Part shown: piece by piece, positions 1-11,231 of the stretch | Layout: the number at the start of each line of letters is the position of its first letter | How positions within the stretch are numbered: the stretch's first letter is position 1 | Origin: Solicoccozyma terricola | Lineage: Eukaryota; Basidiomycota; Tremellomycetes; Filobasidiales; Piskurozymaceae | Direction: 5' to 3' | DNA length: 64,000 nt | NCBI GenBank assembly: GCA_001600875.1 | Contig: BCLD01000004.1 | Coordinates: forward strand, 818,553-882,552 | Notes under the pieces: model-generated | What the model was told of the DNA's origin: nothing | Databases searched by the model: none | The model's input: only the letters and a program-made list of their open reading frames with translations | Program-made: the position numbers and the translations under genes

Positions 1-853
1 ATCGGCCAAGTAAGGAACCATGATAGGCATGGCCTTACCCATTTGATCTGGTGCAGCGACGACCATCTGATCGATGATTGACAATGAACCGGTCTTGATC
101 TGCCATTTACCTGCGGTCTTGATCTGGTTCAAGAGAGCAGGGAGGATGACTGGTGTAGCCCATGGGTTCATCGATTGGACGATAGCCTTGACTGCAGCCA
201 AAGCAGCGGCTGCAACGGCTGGGGTCTTGTCGGCGAAAGTCTCGAGAAGGGTTGGGAAAACGGTACCGGTTTCGGAGGAGATGATGTAGCATTCGAGTTG
301 ACGGAATGCACCTTGCTCGCAAAGGGTGGAAATGGTGGAGCATGCAGCTTCACGGGTTTCGGCGGATTTCTTGTCAGTGAGGGCCTGTAGGAAAGGGGGG
401 AGAACGGTGGAAAAGGAAAGATGATGTCAGCAAACGAGTAATGAGATTGTTCGTCGGGCATCAATAAGTGCGAGAAGGCAGGCAGGTAGCAGTGCGAGCG
501 TTGTGAGATATACTCTGTGGAGTGCGAGTATAGCTCACTACGTTCGTATAGAGTAATGCTCGCTACGCTCGCGGAGAAGAGAGATTCTTCGCTCCGCTCA
601 GAGACATATTGCTCGCTTCGCTCGCCGTCGTTCGTTGAAACCGCTCACTCACCTTGACAAGAGCCTCTGGCAAGCCAATGGCACCGAACAAGGTGACACC
701 CTCATTCTTACTCAACGAAGCAAGAGCCTGAGCATTCTCCTCCCTTGCGACCTTGTCAGCGATGAACAAAGTGGAAGGGTCGAAGAGATCGGAATGAGCA
801 GAGATTTTAGCTCCGGCTGTGGCGGCGGATGTGGATGGAGCCATAGCTGGCAT
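1..853 (-). CDS. TEF3: Translation elongation factor 3 (eEF3), 5' part, cut by the window edge
   Basis: eEF3 is the fungal-type ABC ATPase that helps release E-site tRNA from ribosomes; it acts in the cytoplasm. Exon 1 is 853..653 and begins MPAMAPSTS (a second Met lies three codons on). Exon 2 is 384..1 and continues off the window. Splicing at GTGAGT (652) and CTACAG keeps the frame. The 195 visible residues are alpha-helical HEAT-repeat sequence, including AAALAAVKAIVQSMNPWA and KTGSLSIIDQMVVAAPDQM, which match the N-terminal HEAT region of yeast YEF3. The ABC cassettes lie outside the window. The 268-nt intron is far longer than others here and holds the CG-rich repeat described separately. 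Identification rests on recognised HEAT sequence; the start codon is less certain. Confidence 0.85.
520..633 (-). repeat. CG-rich repeat in TEF3 intron 1
   Basis: Read on the TEF3 sense strand, this stretch alternates GCGAGCGAAGCGAGC (or GCGAGCGTAGCGAGC) with CTGAGCGGAGCGAAGAA. These are the two building blocks of the tandem array in eIF3b intron 2, in the same order and the same sense orientation. There are about one and a half units plus degenerate flanks. Confidence 0.8.
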
Positions 854-2050
854 GAGGTGCGGAAAAAAAGAGGGGCGGTGGGTGGTGGGTGTTAGGTTGA
901 TATGAATTTCTCTCGTTTAGAGAACGATGCTTGGATTCCAAGGGGTGGGTGGACAAAGGCGGGATTTCGACCTAAGATGACGATTGATACGACGTGTGAT
1001 GGCAGCCACGAGACAGGGATATGTGTTGTGACGTCTGACGGGGGGGTGACGGACGGACGGACGGAGGGGGTGGTGGTGGTGATGAGTGGTGGTGCAAACG
1101 ATGTGGATGACCGAGTTGACCTCTTTATACTTTGGAGTGTGGATTGGGAAAAAAAAAAGAAGAAAAAGAGAAAATCGCGGGGTGTGGCCAGCTCCCGCGG
1201 GATTGAAAAAAGTTGAAAATTGGCGCAAAGGAGGGCGCTTATTGTTGTCGCCACCGCCACCGCCACCGCCACCGCCACCCACAACAGCGAGCAGGGTGGG
1301 TGGGTGGGTGGGTGGTCGGGGGTAGCTCGATGGACAGCGGGAGGGACTGGCAGCGAAGGGGACTTGGAAGGTCATCTGGAGGGCCACCACCGTGTGCCTG
1401 GATCTGTCTGTTGTTCCTACCTACTACTATCAGAATAAAGACGGATAAAACGAACGAGTGGATGACGATGACGAATCACCACCAAATCACATGCCGGACC
1501 CATCGAAAGTCAGCTGTTCAAGCAACAAGTGGAACCGTTTTGGACCGTAGGTCGTCGGTCACCAGACTTACCTACAGGAGGTCATAGGATCCACTATGAG
1601 GATGCAAGAAGCTTGGGGTCTATTTACAGTCGAAGAAATATTATCATAACTAAGCATAATCATTTGACTATACCAAGACCACCTCTAAGCCGGATAATTC
1701 GCAGCTGCTATTGGTCCGACCGTAGTCCCTAAGCTGCTCGACTCAGAAACCTGATAGCTGCATCAGAGCCAGAGAGGGTCTTAGCGCTGACTTCTTGGGC
1801 GGAGATACCGTCTTGTTACACACCCCTTCCACGTTTTCAGCTTCTCCTCGGATTAGAAACCCGAATGGGAGACAACCACGACCCCTACCCCGAACCATTG
1901 CATCGGCATCGGGTTGTGTGTGCGTGGGACCCGACCTTGAACAATATAGTCTCGTGGTAACCTGATTTTTGGGATGAAATTACATTTTCTCATACTACTA
2001 TATATCATCATACCAACTTCCATACCAAACTCACAAGTTTGTCGAATACA
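854..2050. promoter_or_regulatory. Divergent region between TEF3 and the tandem 121-aa genes
   Basis: No gene is supported here. The TEF3-proximal half should hold the promoter and leader of a very highly expressed gene. It contains GGAC repeats (about 1051), a purine tract (1148-1172), a (GCCACC)n run at 1249-1279 and a (GGGT)n run at 1294-1315. The last could form a G-quadruplex on the plus strand. The distal half (1400-2050) has ordinary composition. Confidence 0.5.
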
Positions 2051-2701
2051 ATGACACGCTCGAGCTCTCCTGAATCCAAACCAACAGTCGACGCGAAACT
2101 TATCACCCGTAAGCCAAAGACCAACGGTGAATATCCCCCCCCCCCCCCCCTCTTCTCCCAACGAAATAACTACAAAAATCCCGAATGGAATCCATCGAAC
2201 CTGACTTCTTCTTTCATTTAAATCCCACTACCCTCATCAGGACGAAAGCGTAAAGTCGATGTGAAAAATGAGGACGATTCCAATGATGAAACAGGTTCGA
2301 CGACAATATCAACCAAACCCACCAAAACGCCTCGTATCGGTATCAGTCCAGCGGATCCCGAAGTAATCATGGATATAGTCGATCGAATCTTGGAATCATA
2401 CGATTCTCAAATGAGAAAGGCAGTAGGAGACAAGTTCGGTATCACAGTCGTCCAGCTAAAAAATGTGAGTTATATACTGTTGAGGGGATAACAATCGCGG
2501 GAAGATTCGTCCAGCTCACGTTGGGATTTTCATCGTATAGCAATGGAGTAACCGCACCAAGTAAGGCATACTATTAACTGGGTTTAACGGTTGTACGATT
2601 CCCACCAAAACGGCTGATTAACACCTTTTGTTCTATTTCTTTTCTCCCAATCAAGACCGAGGCTTAGACGTGTGATTGAGGCGGAGTTCATGCCAAAGTA
2701 A
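2051..2701 (+). CDS. Small basic, possibly helix-turn-helix protein, tandem copy 1
   Basis: I do not recognise the family. Exons 2051-2126, 2241-2464, 2541-2560 and 2656-2701 give 121 aa. The N-terminal third is charged and has a likely nuclear localisation signal (GRKRKV). The conserved part runs from about residue 58: SPADPEVIMDIVDRILESYD, then KFGITVVQLKNQW, then RLRRVIEAEF. This looks like a small helical, possibly DNA-binding fold (inference). The gene after it has the same length, exon number, splice phases and an identical 20-nt third exon length, so the two arose by tandem duplication. The first intron holds a C homopolymer. The last intron was chosen over an earlier stop (2562) because the final exon matches the paralog. 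Confidence 0.7.
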
Positions 2702-3074
2702 GGTGGCGTTGTTCCGCGCAGTGGCGGGCGTTAGGAAGGGGCGACGATCGTGGTGATATTGTCTATCCTTGTTCGATATCGATGGGTGCAGTTGTCCGAC
2801 TCCGGCGTTAAGGTGTCGCTTCATCCGTAGACAAAGAGAACAATCAGACATCGTTCGTCGTCATTTGTATTGTTCAGATGTGCCGATCAATGCCTCTTCT
2901 TCCCCAAGACTTCTCCGCTTTACAACGTGTTTTATTCGTCCACCCGACCCTCTGAAAGTCGGATATAGTCGTCGTCGTTTCCTCGTCCCTCGTCTATCAT
3001 CGGTTTGTGCTAATTGTATTCAACGGCAACGGCAACGGCAACGACAACATCATCAGATAAGAATATCAGATATC
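2702..3074. other. Spacer between the tandem paralogs
   Basis: No gene is seen. It should carry the 3' end of copy 1 and the promoter and leader of copy 2. A short (GGCAAC)n-like run lies at about 3024-3045. Confidence 0.5.
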
Positions 3075-3684
3075 ATGCAAGCTGATTATCCAGACGTTAA
3101 GCCCATCGTGAAAGGTAAGTGGATGTGCTCCAACCTTTGGTCGTCTATGAGGTACGGTACGGACCTGATCGAGTGAAACCGCGCTGCGACGTTTGGCCAA
3201 AATTTTCCACGCAGGTACGAAACGTAAAGTCGCTAGTATTACCTCTGACGACGATGACGACGACGACAACAACAACAAAGACATCAAACCTACCATATCC
3301 GCTCGCACAAAGACCAAGAAACCTAGAACTAACAATACTGGTGGTCTCAAGCCTTCCAGTCCAGAGATCACCATGTACGTTATCTCTCTTCTGCTCGATT
3401 CCTACGATGGTAATATGAGACAAATGGTTGCGGAGAGGTTTGGAGTGACACCTGGTCAACTTAGTAACGTGAGTCTAACTCTCTGAGTTACCGCTACTCC
3501 GAAACAAGTCATTTTACAGCCATGTATTTCATTTCGTCTTGCAGCAATGGCGCATGACCACCAGGTGAGTAGATGAACTGGTTTGTGAGAACAGTAGGGC
3601 GGTAGCTGACAAAAGTCGCTCTTTCACATCAGGGCACGAATCTTTCGCGTACTCGAAGCCGAGTTTCTTGGAAAGAAGGGATGA
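3075..3684 (+). CDS. Small basic, possibly helix-turn-helix protein, tandem copy 2
   Basis: Exons 3075-3114, 3215-3468, 3545-3564 and 3633-3684 give 121 aa, exactly the length of copy 1. Shared landmarks are G-x-KRKV near the start, SPEITMYVISLLLDSYD, RFGVTPGQLSNQW and RVLEAEF at the end. This copy has an acidic Asp run followed by Asn where copy 1 has a shorter acidic stretch, then a basic TKTKKPR segment. The C-terminal half is better conserved than the N-terminal half, as expected for one folded domain with a disordered leader. A nuclear role is an inference from the basic clusters. The function is unknown. Confidence 0.7.
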
Positions 3685-3801
3685 ATTGACAGAGTAGAAT
3701 GATGATGGTTCACGACGACCGATCAAAGACGACTGCACTTGTATTCGACAGTACCTTCTCCTTCTCCTTCACATTCTATTGATTTGATTGGGGTACGATA
3801 T

Positions 3802-6800
3802 CTACAATTCAACATCCTCACCCAATGTAGCAAAACTGAGGGGTGCGAAAACGTATCCACCAGCCATGTAATGCTTTCCATTGGCTTCGACCCTGAGATT
3901 TGAAGTAACGCAAGAAAAGTCAGATCACAAAGTTCCGCGGCGAGTCCCCCACCAACAGAAACCGACGTACCAATGCAGACGAAGAGCATGAAGAAACGCG
4001 GACAACCCCTGCGGTGCGATGTATATACGTGAGCCACACCGAACAGCCAGGCCTTCCCACCAACCAAAAAACAAGAATCCTCACCTCCATGATACACAAG
4101 ATCGCTAGAGTCAAAGTGAACCACATGGCAAACATGATGACGGTGAAAATTACGCCAAACACGCCCGTCATTCCGAATGCGGATTCGAGGGTCATGTTGT
4201 ACAACACCTCGGACAATTGAGCGTGAGCGAGCGAAAGAGCCCAGAGACGAAGGTATGAAGCGCTGAGTAAAAGAACGATATCAGATACTGGATATATGAC
4301 GGAGGGGGAGGGGGAGGGGAGACTCACGTATTGGAGATACAACCCTGTAGAAAACGTGTGAATTCGTGGTCAGCTTCGGAGTTCCCAACTCGCCACGATC
4401 TACTCACCAAGCAGAACTCGATCGTGTGAATAACCTGATGGATGATCACATCTCCCATTTCGAATGGCTACAAGAATATAGGCGAATCAGCTTTTGAATA
4501 TTAAGACGGATGCCGTTATCAACCCTCACATGCTCCTCGTCCATCTGCTGAGCGACGATGTGGCCATTGCCCTCCTCCTCATCTTCCATGTCCTGTGTTG
4601 ACAACCTTGGCGCATCTCCAACACCCTGGTAGCCCTGCCCCTTGATCTTCTGGTGCTCGCGCCAGAGAACATACGGCTTGAGACACAACATCCACGGAAC
4701 GCAAACCAGCGCCACAAGTAGCAGGACCACCTGGATGAAGCCTTGCCCAGGGAATAGCTGTTGTTTCTCCGACACGCTTCCCGGCGATAAGAACATGTAA
4801 ATCAGCATGTTGAGGAGACCGGGAGGCGCGTTCACTTGCTGCGTCCAGTCGAGAGACCACTTGTAGATGATGCATATAACAAGGTAGCCGAAGATGGATT
4901 GCATAAAGAGGATTTGCGGAATGAACTCTGCGTAGATGTTGAGCGGTTTCTTGAATCTGATATGATTAGGAACTTGCAAGCAGATCGCGAAAGTCATCTG
5001 ATGTTTAGAATCAGTGTTAGCGACGTCTACCATCATATATCCTCAAAAGATGATCTCACATGGATAACACCAAGAATGATTGACATTTTCATCTTGTACG
5101 AATTGGTGAAGATGAGCGCATTTTCCGCGCCGTGCCAAGCCGGATCAAGACCGAACGGATAAGTATGACCGTTGGCGATGGCGGTCCCGTTGCCATGCCA
5201 CTCCCATCCAGATTCCCAGATGTTCAATGATTTGGAAAAGATGTCGTTGTACATCAGGCCGGTGTACATGGAGAAGAGACCCATGAGGAGGATAATATAT
5301 CGTCCGCTGTAAACGGCCGGCTCGTTCAACAACATGCAGAGACTGATTGTCTAACGTGGAGCACACTCACAAGAAGAACGTCTCGAAGATCTAGGGGACG
5401 CAGTGATCACATCAGCCATCAGTCTCGCTATCCTCAGTAGAAAACCACTTACCTCTCCCAGTCCAGCCTTTGCAAGCTTCCTCTCATACATGATCATAGC
5501 CACAGCAGCAAGAGTCGCGATGGCACCGTGACCCAGATCACCGAACATGACGGCGAAAAGAAAGGGGAAGGTGATGACAGTGAATAGACCAGGATTGACT
5601 TCCTGGTAGGTGGCGATACCGTACGAGTCGATGATCGTTTGGAAACCTTCGGTGAAGGGGGTTGTACGATGGAAAGTAGGAGGCGTCTGAACGGTGCGGA
5701 GCTCGGAAAGGATTGGGGGGACCGAGGTACCAGCGGTGTCCTGACACGGTGACCAATATAAGCCTGGAGATACACCTAACAACGTTCACCTAGACTCACT
5801 GTTGCACGCCTGAGGGCCAGCTGAATAGCACCGATGTCTCGGGTGGGACACCAACCTTCAGCAACCAAGGTCTTCCTCCTGGCATCATAGCTCAACAAAT
5901 TCATGGTTTGATAAACCGCCTTCTCCTTCGAGACAGCGTCCTTCCAAGCCATCAAACCCTCAGCGATCTTACCCAGTTCCACACGGCGGGTCTGTCCAGT
6001 ATTGTATAGTACTGAATTGAGATCCTCGAGGCGGGAAGTGACATCTCGCAAGGCATCGTTACGCTTGGTTGGGTCCGCATCGATGGGGTAGAGAGTACCA
6101 CCCATAGACTCGGAAACTTTACGGATCTTTGCCAAGAGTTCGGCGCCGTGAGCGAAAATGATAAAGACGTTCTTACGGGTCTCCTTGCCAGTGGAGGCGT
6201 CGACAAATGGCTCCTCGATTTCTGGAGGAGCGGTTGTAACATTAGCGTCGTGACGAGATATCACGTATGGTCAATCCATGCTCACCTGAGTAATTCATGT
6301 ACAAGTTGCCACGTAGGACTCGCCATAGAATACGCTCGAAGATCGGCATGCGGCTTCGTTCGATGGTACCGGCAACGAATCTGGAACGTTATACATCAGG
6401 ATAGATCATTCGTCGAAGCAGCTAAGCGTATGGGACACTCACTCTAGGTCAATGGTTTGGAAGCCGCTGTCATATGCGCCACTACCGGTGCCGTGTTCCG
6501 CGGCATGCTCCAATAGAGGAGCAGATCCGTCAGGGTCATCGAAGGAGCTTCTAATCTCAGTTTGACGCTCCTCAGCCTGAAAGGGGGTAAAGACTCGTCA
6601 AGTATCGGTCGGCCGACATCACATCACTCGCGATCTTTACCTGACTGAAAAAGCCAGCTGTCTCCCTGAGAACACACTTGGCCTCTTCTAGCTCTCGCTG
6701 CCGCTTCCCTAAAGCTTCCCAACTGTTGTTCATCTGACCTAACCTCGTCTCATGCTCTGTAAGCTTATGGTCAAGATCGTCGAACGCCTGGGGTGCTCGT

Positions 6801-7226
6801 GGCCCAACGGTGGTGAATGTGGGGATAGCAGAAAGAGGAGTGATGCTGATTGGTGGTAATGCGGAAGTGAGCTGGGCTGTGAAGAAGCGGAGCCGACGTT
6901 CCATCTCGTCCAATCGCCTGATCTCTCCGACGAAGGATCGTTGAAAGGCGTTGACTGTTCCATTCAGCTATTGGGATAGACTGACTGAGTTTAGCAACTT
7001 GGAAGAGGTGTTCCAACAGAGGTTCCGACTTACGTCCTTGAACTGGAAGTCACCCATCTCTCCTAGTTCGGATATGGTGTCGTGGACTACTTCGGTTGGG
7101 ATATAGAGCTGCACGAGGGACATCTCCTCCGAGCCTGGATGAGATTGAAGGGCGGGGGTCAGTTACATACGCATACAGGTCTCACCACTGGACTGAGGAC
7201 CCACGGAAGAGACTTGGATACCCCAT
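3802..7226 (-). CDS. VPH1: V-type proton ATPase subunit a
   Basis: This is the membrane subunit of the Vo sector that forms the proton half-channels for vacuole, Golgi and endosome acidification. I resolve 15 exons from 7226 to 3802, giving 835 aa, close to yeast Vph1 (840). The first exon is 22 nt (7226-7205); others are 20 nt (5390-5371) and 17 nt (4344-4328). The start [20 protein letters not shown] matches the conserved N-terminus once the GTGGGT donor is used. The cytosolic half ends near [14 protein letters not shown]. The membrane half has [37 protein letters not shown] and [16 protein letters not shown], the last holding the essential channel arginine. Fungi often have one gene for the Vph1/Stv1 pair; which isoform this is cannot be told here. 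Confidence 0.95.
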
Positions 7227-7410
7227 GATAGCCAGTAGGTGTTCAGGTTGATCGATATCACGCCGTATGGAATGCTCTGCAGGATATGACGGATAGCAGG
7301 AGATGGCATAGGGCCCAGTGCTAAGGGCGGGGGAATAATGACGTGGAGCGCGATGCGCTTTCATTCACCGCCCAGTGGCGATCTTCAACAGGCATCTCAA
7401 GAGGTATCTA

Positions 7411-8738
7411 CTAGGAACAATAGCGGGGCGCACCAGCCTCACATGTCTTCCACACCTTCTCCAGCTGAGCAGCTATCTCGTCACTGAGAGGTCCCTTCTG
7501 CAAAGATTCGACAGTCTGGATCAACTGATCGTTCGAAGAAGCACCAAGGATGATACCATCGTTGAGTTCCGCATCAAGCGCAGAGTGCTGGCCAGCGAGC
7601 AAGATCATTAGCTGAATCATCGAGTGGGCATGAGGGAGCTACCTTACATGAGCAATCCACCTCATGCTAAGCTCGGTCTGCGTGATACCCGTTTCCTCCG
7701 AGATCCGATTTAACAACTTGACTGCGTCGAAGATCTCAGGTTTGAACCAGTTGCTTTGAAACACTTTTGCTTTGCGGGACTCGGGGTGAAAGCTAGTATT
7801 GGACACCTCAATCAGCGTCTGGGATAATAGGCAAGGTCACATACACACTACACTCACCGACTGCCAGGTGGTAAAGTCCTAGCTGCTTCCAACGACTCCT
7901 TCTGCTTCCCACCAGTAAGCATGCCCATTGCAAGGGGAGAGTAAGCGTAGAACGATATGCCCTCCTTGCGAAGTAGAGGAAATAGCTCTGTATCTCCCCT
8001 TCTACACAGCAGCGAGTAGTTGCCTTGATAGACGGAAGGCTTGATGAGGTCATGTTCCGTGGCGAGCTGTCGATGCAATGTTTTTCAAAACTCGATGTCG
8101 CAACGAGACGAAGACTTTCCGCCCAGCCTTACCTTGCAGAATTCTTCGACTTCAGCGGCCGTGTAGTTTGAAACACCCATCAAGTTGTATCTCCCTTCCT
8201 TGTGGAGCTCATCCATCTCTTGGAGGATTTTGAGCGGATCAGAGTCTCTATCTGGACTGTGTAGATATAACACGTTGACCTGATGAGATCCACGGGATAT
8301 ATTAGTTTATACTGCCTACCGATCGATTCAAGCAGCACCATCATCACCTTATCGACCTTCAAATTCTTCAAACTACGCTCGAGAGACGCTCTGAGCTTCC
8401 CTGGGGCATGTGGTCTGTCTCCCAAAGTGGCAATCTGGTACATAACCCAGCTTAGATTGTACGACATGAATATAACGAGGACACCACCCACTCACCTTGG
8501 TGTCGATCACGAAATCACCAGTGGTTGCACCAACATCCCTCAGCATCCGTTCACTACCACCATCTCCGAATTCATCGGTGACGCCATATAGGGCAGCGGT
8601 ATCTAGTCTCTGACCTCCTAGGTCCTTGAAGGTCTGGATGATAGAAGAAACGGCAGGTGTTTCATGGTGTGTGTACAGAGGGGTTGGTCCGATGTTGGAT
8701 GTACCGAACAGAAGAGTCGGGCAGACTTTGGAGGGCAT
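7411..8738 (-). CDS. Aldo/keto reductase, AKR7-like (aflatoxin-aldehyde-reductase type)
   Basis: An NADPH-dependent aldehyde reductase, probably cytosolic. Exons 8738-8496, 8434-8348, 8279-8133, 8066-7858, 7792-7648 and 7587-7411 give 335 aa, the usual family length. The TIM-barrel catalytic residues are visible: RLDTAALYG supplies Asp and Tyr, FVIDTK supplies Lys, and LYLHSPD supplies His. YNLMGVSNY, VYQGNYSLLCR, FYAYSPLAMGMLTGG and IILGASSNDQL are characteristic AKR7 strands and cofactor contacts. The start at MPSKVCPTLLFGTSNIG was preferred to an in-frame Met 14 codons upstream because beta-strand 1 begins there. The substrate cannot be read from the sequence. Confidence 0.9.
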
Positions 8739-9359
8739 GTTGATTGTTATTGGAAACTGGAGTAGAACTGTGAACGGCATCGGTCCATACCAGTTATAAG
8801 GTCACTCCCAGCCAGATGTTGGCCGGGAAGTGGAGGGCAGAGGAGATTAAATATAGGCAACTATTACCTCTTGGACGCTGAGGGGACTGGCAGGACTGCC
8901 CGACCAGAGCTCCAGTGGAGGGAGGGGCCTCCCTCCGCCCCTCCCTGGGAGGCCCCTCCACTACATCTGGGTGGTTCGCAGCAGTGCAACGTCCACTGAT
9001 CGGGTCCACTCCGGTCCGCCAATTTACCGTTGTTTACAATTCGGAGCTTGGTGAGGTGTTTTTCGTTAATTATTGCAGAGTTGATGTCGATCTTGAGCCG
9101 GACGATAATAGGGATACAATGGCCCCTAAAGAGCAGCGGAAGAGACGGTCAGAGGGAAGTTCCAGAGGAGCTTGAGGCTTGGGTGAAACATCCACTTTCC
9201 AGTTCTGTCAATTGTGTGAATTTCGGCTGAGCAAGTAGTTGACATAAAACGCCTGATAACGAGCATGACGCGTAGGCCTCGATTGAACTGACAGATCTTG
9301 ACTCAAGGACATCTTCGTCGAAGGAAAGACGATTGGCTTCATTCACAACAGCCCAAGAT
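8739..9359. other. Divergent region between the aldo/keto reductase and the HAD gene
   Basis: No coding sequence is supported. It holds the promoters of both neighbours and a strong inverted repeat at 8914-8962, listed separately. Confidence 0.5.
8914..8962. repeat. Imperfect inverted repeat (hairpin)
   Basis: The arms are AGTGGAGG/GGCCTCCC on the left, interrupted by four extra bases, and GGGAGGCCCCTCCACT on the right, with a GC-rich centre. That gives 16 complementary pairs with one 4-nt bulge. It lies between two divergent genes, so it is not an obvious transcription terminator. Confidence 0.75.
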
Positions 9360-11099
9360 ATGAACACCATCATCGCTCTGCGAGGCGTGCAGCGACTTGC
9401 CAGGCAGAGAGCGCCTGTGTTAGCACGTTTCCAACACTGTAGGTCGAACGATGAGAGAGTCAGAAGGCCAGGTTGTTAACGTCATGATACCTTCCCTAAC
9501 AGCCCAGTCCGTCAGCGACTTTCCATCTCGTCTGGCCTTTGCATTGGACATCGTCAGTTGGATAAACGCTCTCATCTCTCTGCGCGCCCATGGCTTATAA
9601 TGCTGCTTCCCAGGATGGCGTTCTTAAGCAAGGTCCAAACACTCTGCCACAAGGGAAGCGGTCGCTTTCCATACTAGCTGGAGACAATCGCTGGAAACTG
9701 TCAGTCCTGGAGGCTCAGATAGTTTTGCAATCTCTCATCATGCGACTGCATCCAGACCAATCCCATACCTACTCATTACTAATGGAGGTGGACATCCTGA
9801 TGCCGAAAGACGTCGGTCGCTGAGTGCCGATCTTGGTCAGGAGGTATGTCAATTTACCTGGTCCGTCCGAAGAGGTTGAGATCATCTGAACGCCTTTCAA
9901 CCCAGCTCACAGCCAATCAGCTCGTGCAGAGTCACACTCCAATCGCCGAGCTTGCCCATAGTTATGCTGATAAGGATGTTCTGGTCATCGGCGGAGTAGG
10001 AGATGACGTGAGGCAAGTAGCTCTTTCGTGAGCATCACTTATTTGCATTCTCGGACCTCGAAGTTCCATAGTAGCTCAAAATCTACCCACGAATCAGCTA
10101 CGGTCTGAAGCATCCATGGATCCCACAAGATATCATCTCCTGGAATCCAGCCGTCTGGCCGAAAACTTTCCTTTCAGACCTCGACAAGTCGATCATCCGA
10201 AGTGCCGACTTTGGCAAGATCAAATTCTCTGCCATATTCGTGATGCACGAGTCGCATGATTGGGGACGTGATACGACGATAATTACCGAGCTGTTGGAGT
10301 CGAAAGATGGCCAGCTCGGCACTAAGAGGACAGGAGGAGAAGAGAGTCTGCCGTTAATATTCAGTAACCCTGACATAGAGTGGAAGTCGTGAGTTGCCGG
10401 GTTAGGGGCTTGAAATGGACGAAAGTTGATCAAATGTAATGTTCAGTGATTATATCCTACCACGACTAGGCCAAGGAGCCTTCCGTCTGGCTGTTGAGTC
10501 CGTCCATAAGGTAAGTTTACCTACATCAAGGCGCCCCGAGCAATTTTAAACATATACACACCCCGTCACTCCAAGGCAATCACAGGCAAAGACCTAGTGT
10601 ACACTCAGTACGGGAAACCCAATAAATCGACTTACGATTTCGCTCAAAACATGCTAAAACGGCGTCTGGAGGAGATGAAACGGCAGGTAAACGAACCGAT
10701 GAGAGTGTGAGTTTTCTTTGGGTACATCCGATGCCTTCTTCTAGCTGATGCGAATCGGCTTTCCTTCTACAGATACATGATTGGCGATAATCCAGAATCC
10801 GGTGAGTTGCTGTGGAAGTAACATACAGGTCAAGGTCATGTCTGACATTGTTCATTGTCCCTCAGATATTGCGGGTGAGTGCCATGGTATTCAACGTTCC
10901 TCATCAGTAGATTAACATCCGCTGATGGTGTCTGTCCTGAACAGGCGCTAATGCATATGGATGGGATTCAATCCTCCTCCGGACCGGAGTCTACGAGGAC
11001 GGTACTACACCTTCCCACAAACCGACTGTCATTCTTGACGATGTTGAACAAGCGGTGAAATGGGCAATAGAGCGAGAAGCGAAGAGGTGTATGAATTGA
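9360..11099 (+). CDS. Mitochondrial HAD-superfamily protein, CECR5/YKR070W family
   Basis: This belongs to the HAD class IIA hydrolase-like family that includes human CECR5 (HDHD5) and yeast YKR070W; the substrate is unsettled. Eleven exons (9360-9438, 9503-9552, 9614-9699, 9756-9843, 9906-10027, 10098-10388, 10447-10510, 10576-10706, 10773-10801, 10866-10874, 10945-11099) give 367 aa. The N-terminus is basic and lacks acidic residues (MNTIIALRGVQRLARQRAP), as in a mitochondrial presequence. HAD motif I is FALDIDGVL; the first Asp is kept, but Ile stands where Asp/Asn is usual. Motif II is LLITNGGG, and the C-terminal motif is YMIGDNPESDIAGANAYGW. Exon 10 is only 9 nt yet completes the conserved DIAG. 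Confidence 0.9.
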
Positions 11100-11231
11100 A
11101 GGAGGATGATTCTTCTATCCCGCAAGTAGATTGAAACGCCATAGAAACGACAGCTCAAGTCCTTGAATCATTGTAAGACATCGTAGATGAGTACATTCGC
11201 ATGATCGTGACCATTCTTTCGTGCCCAAATT

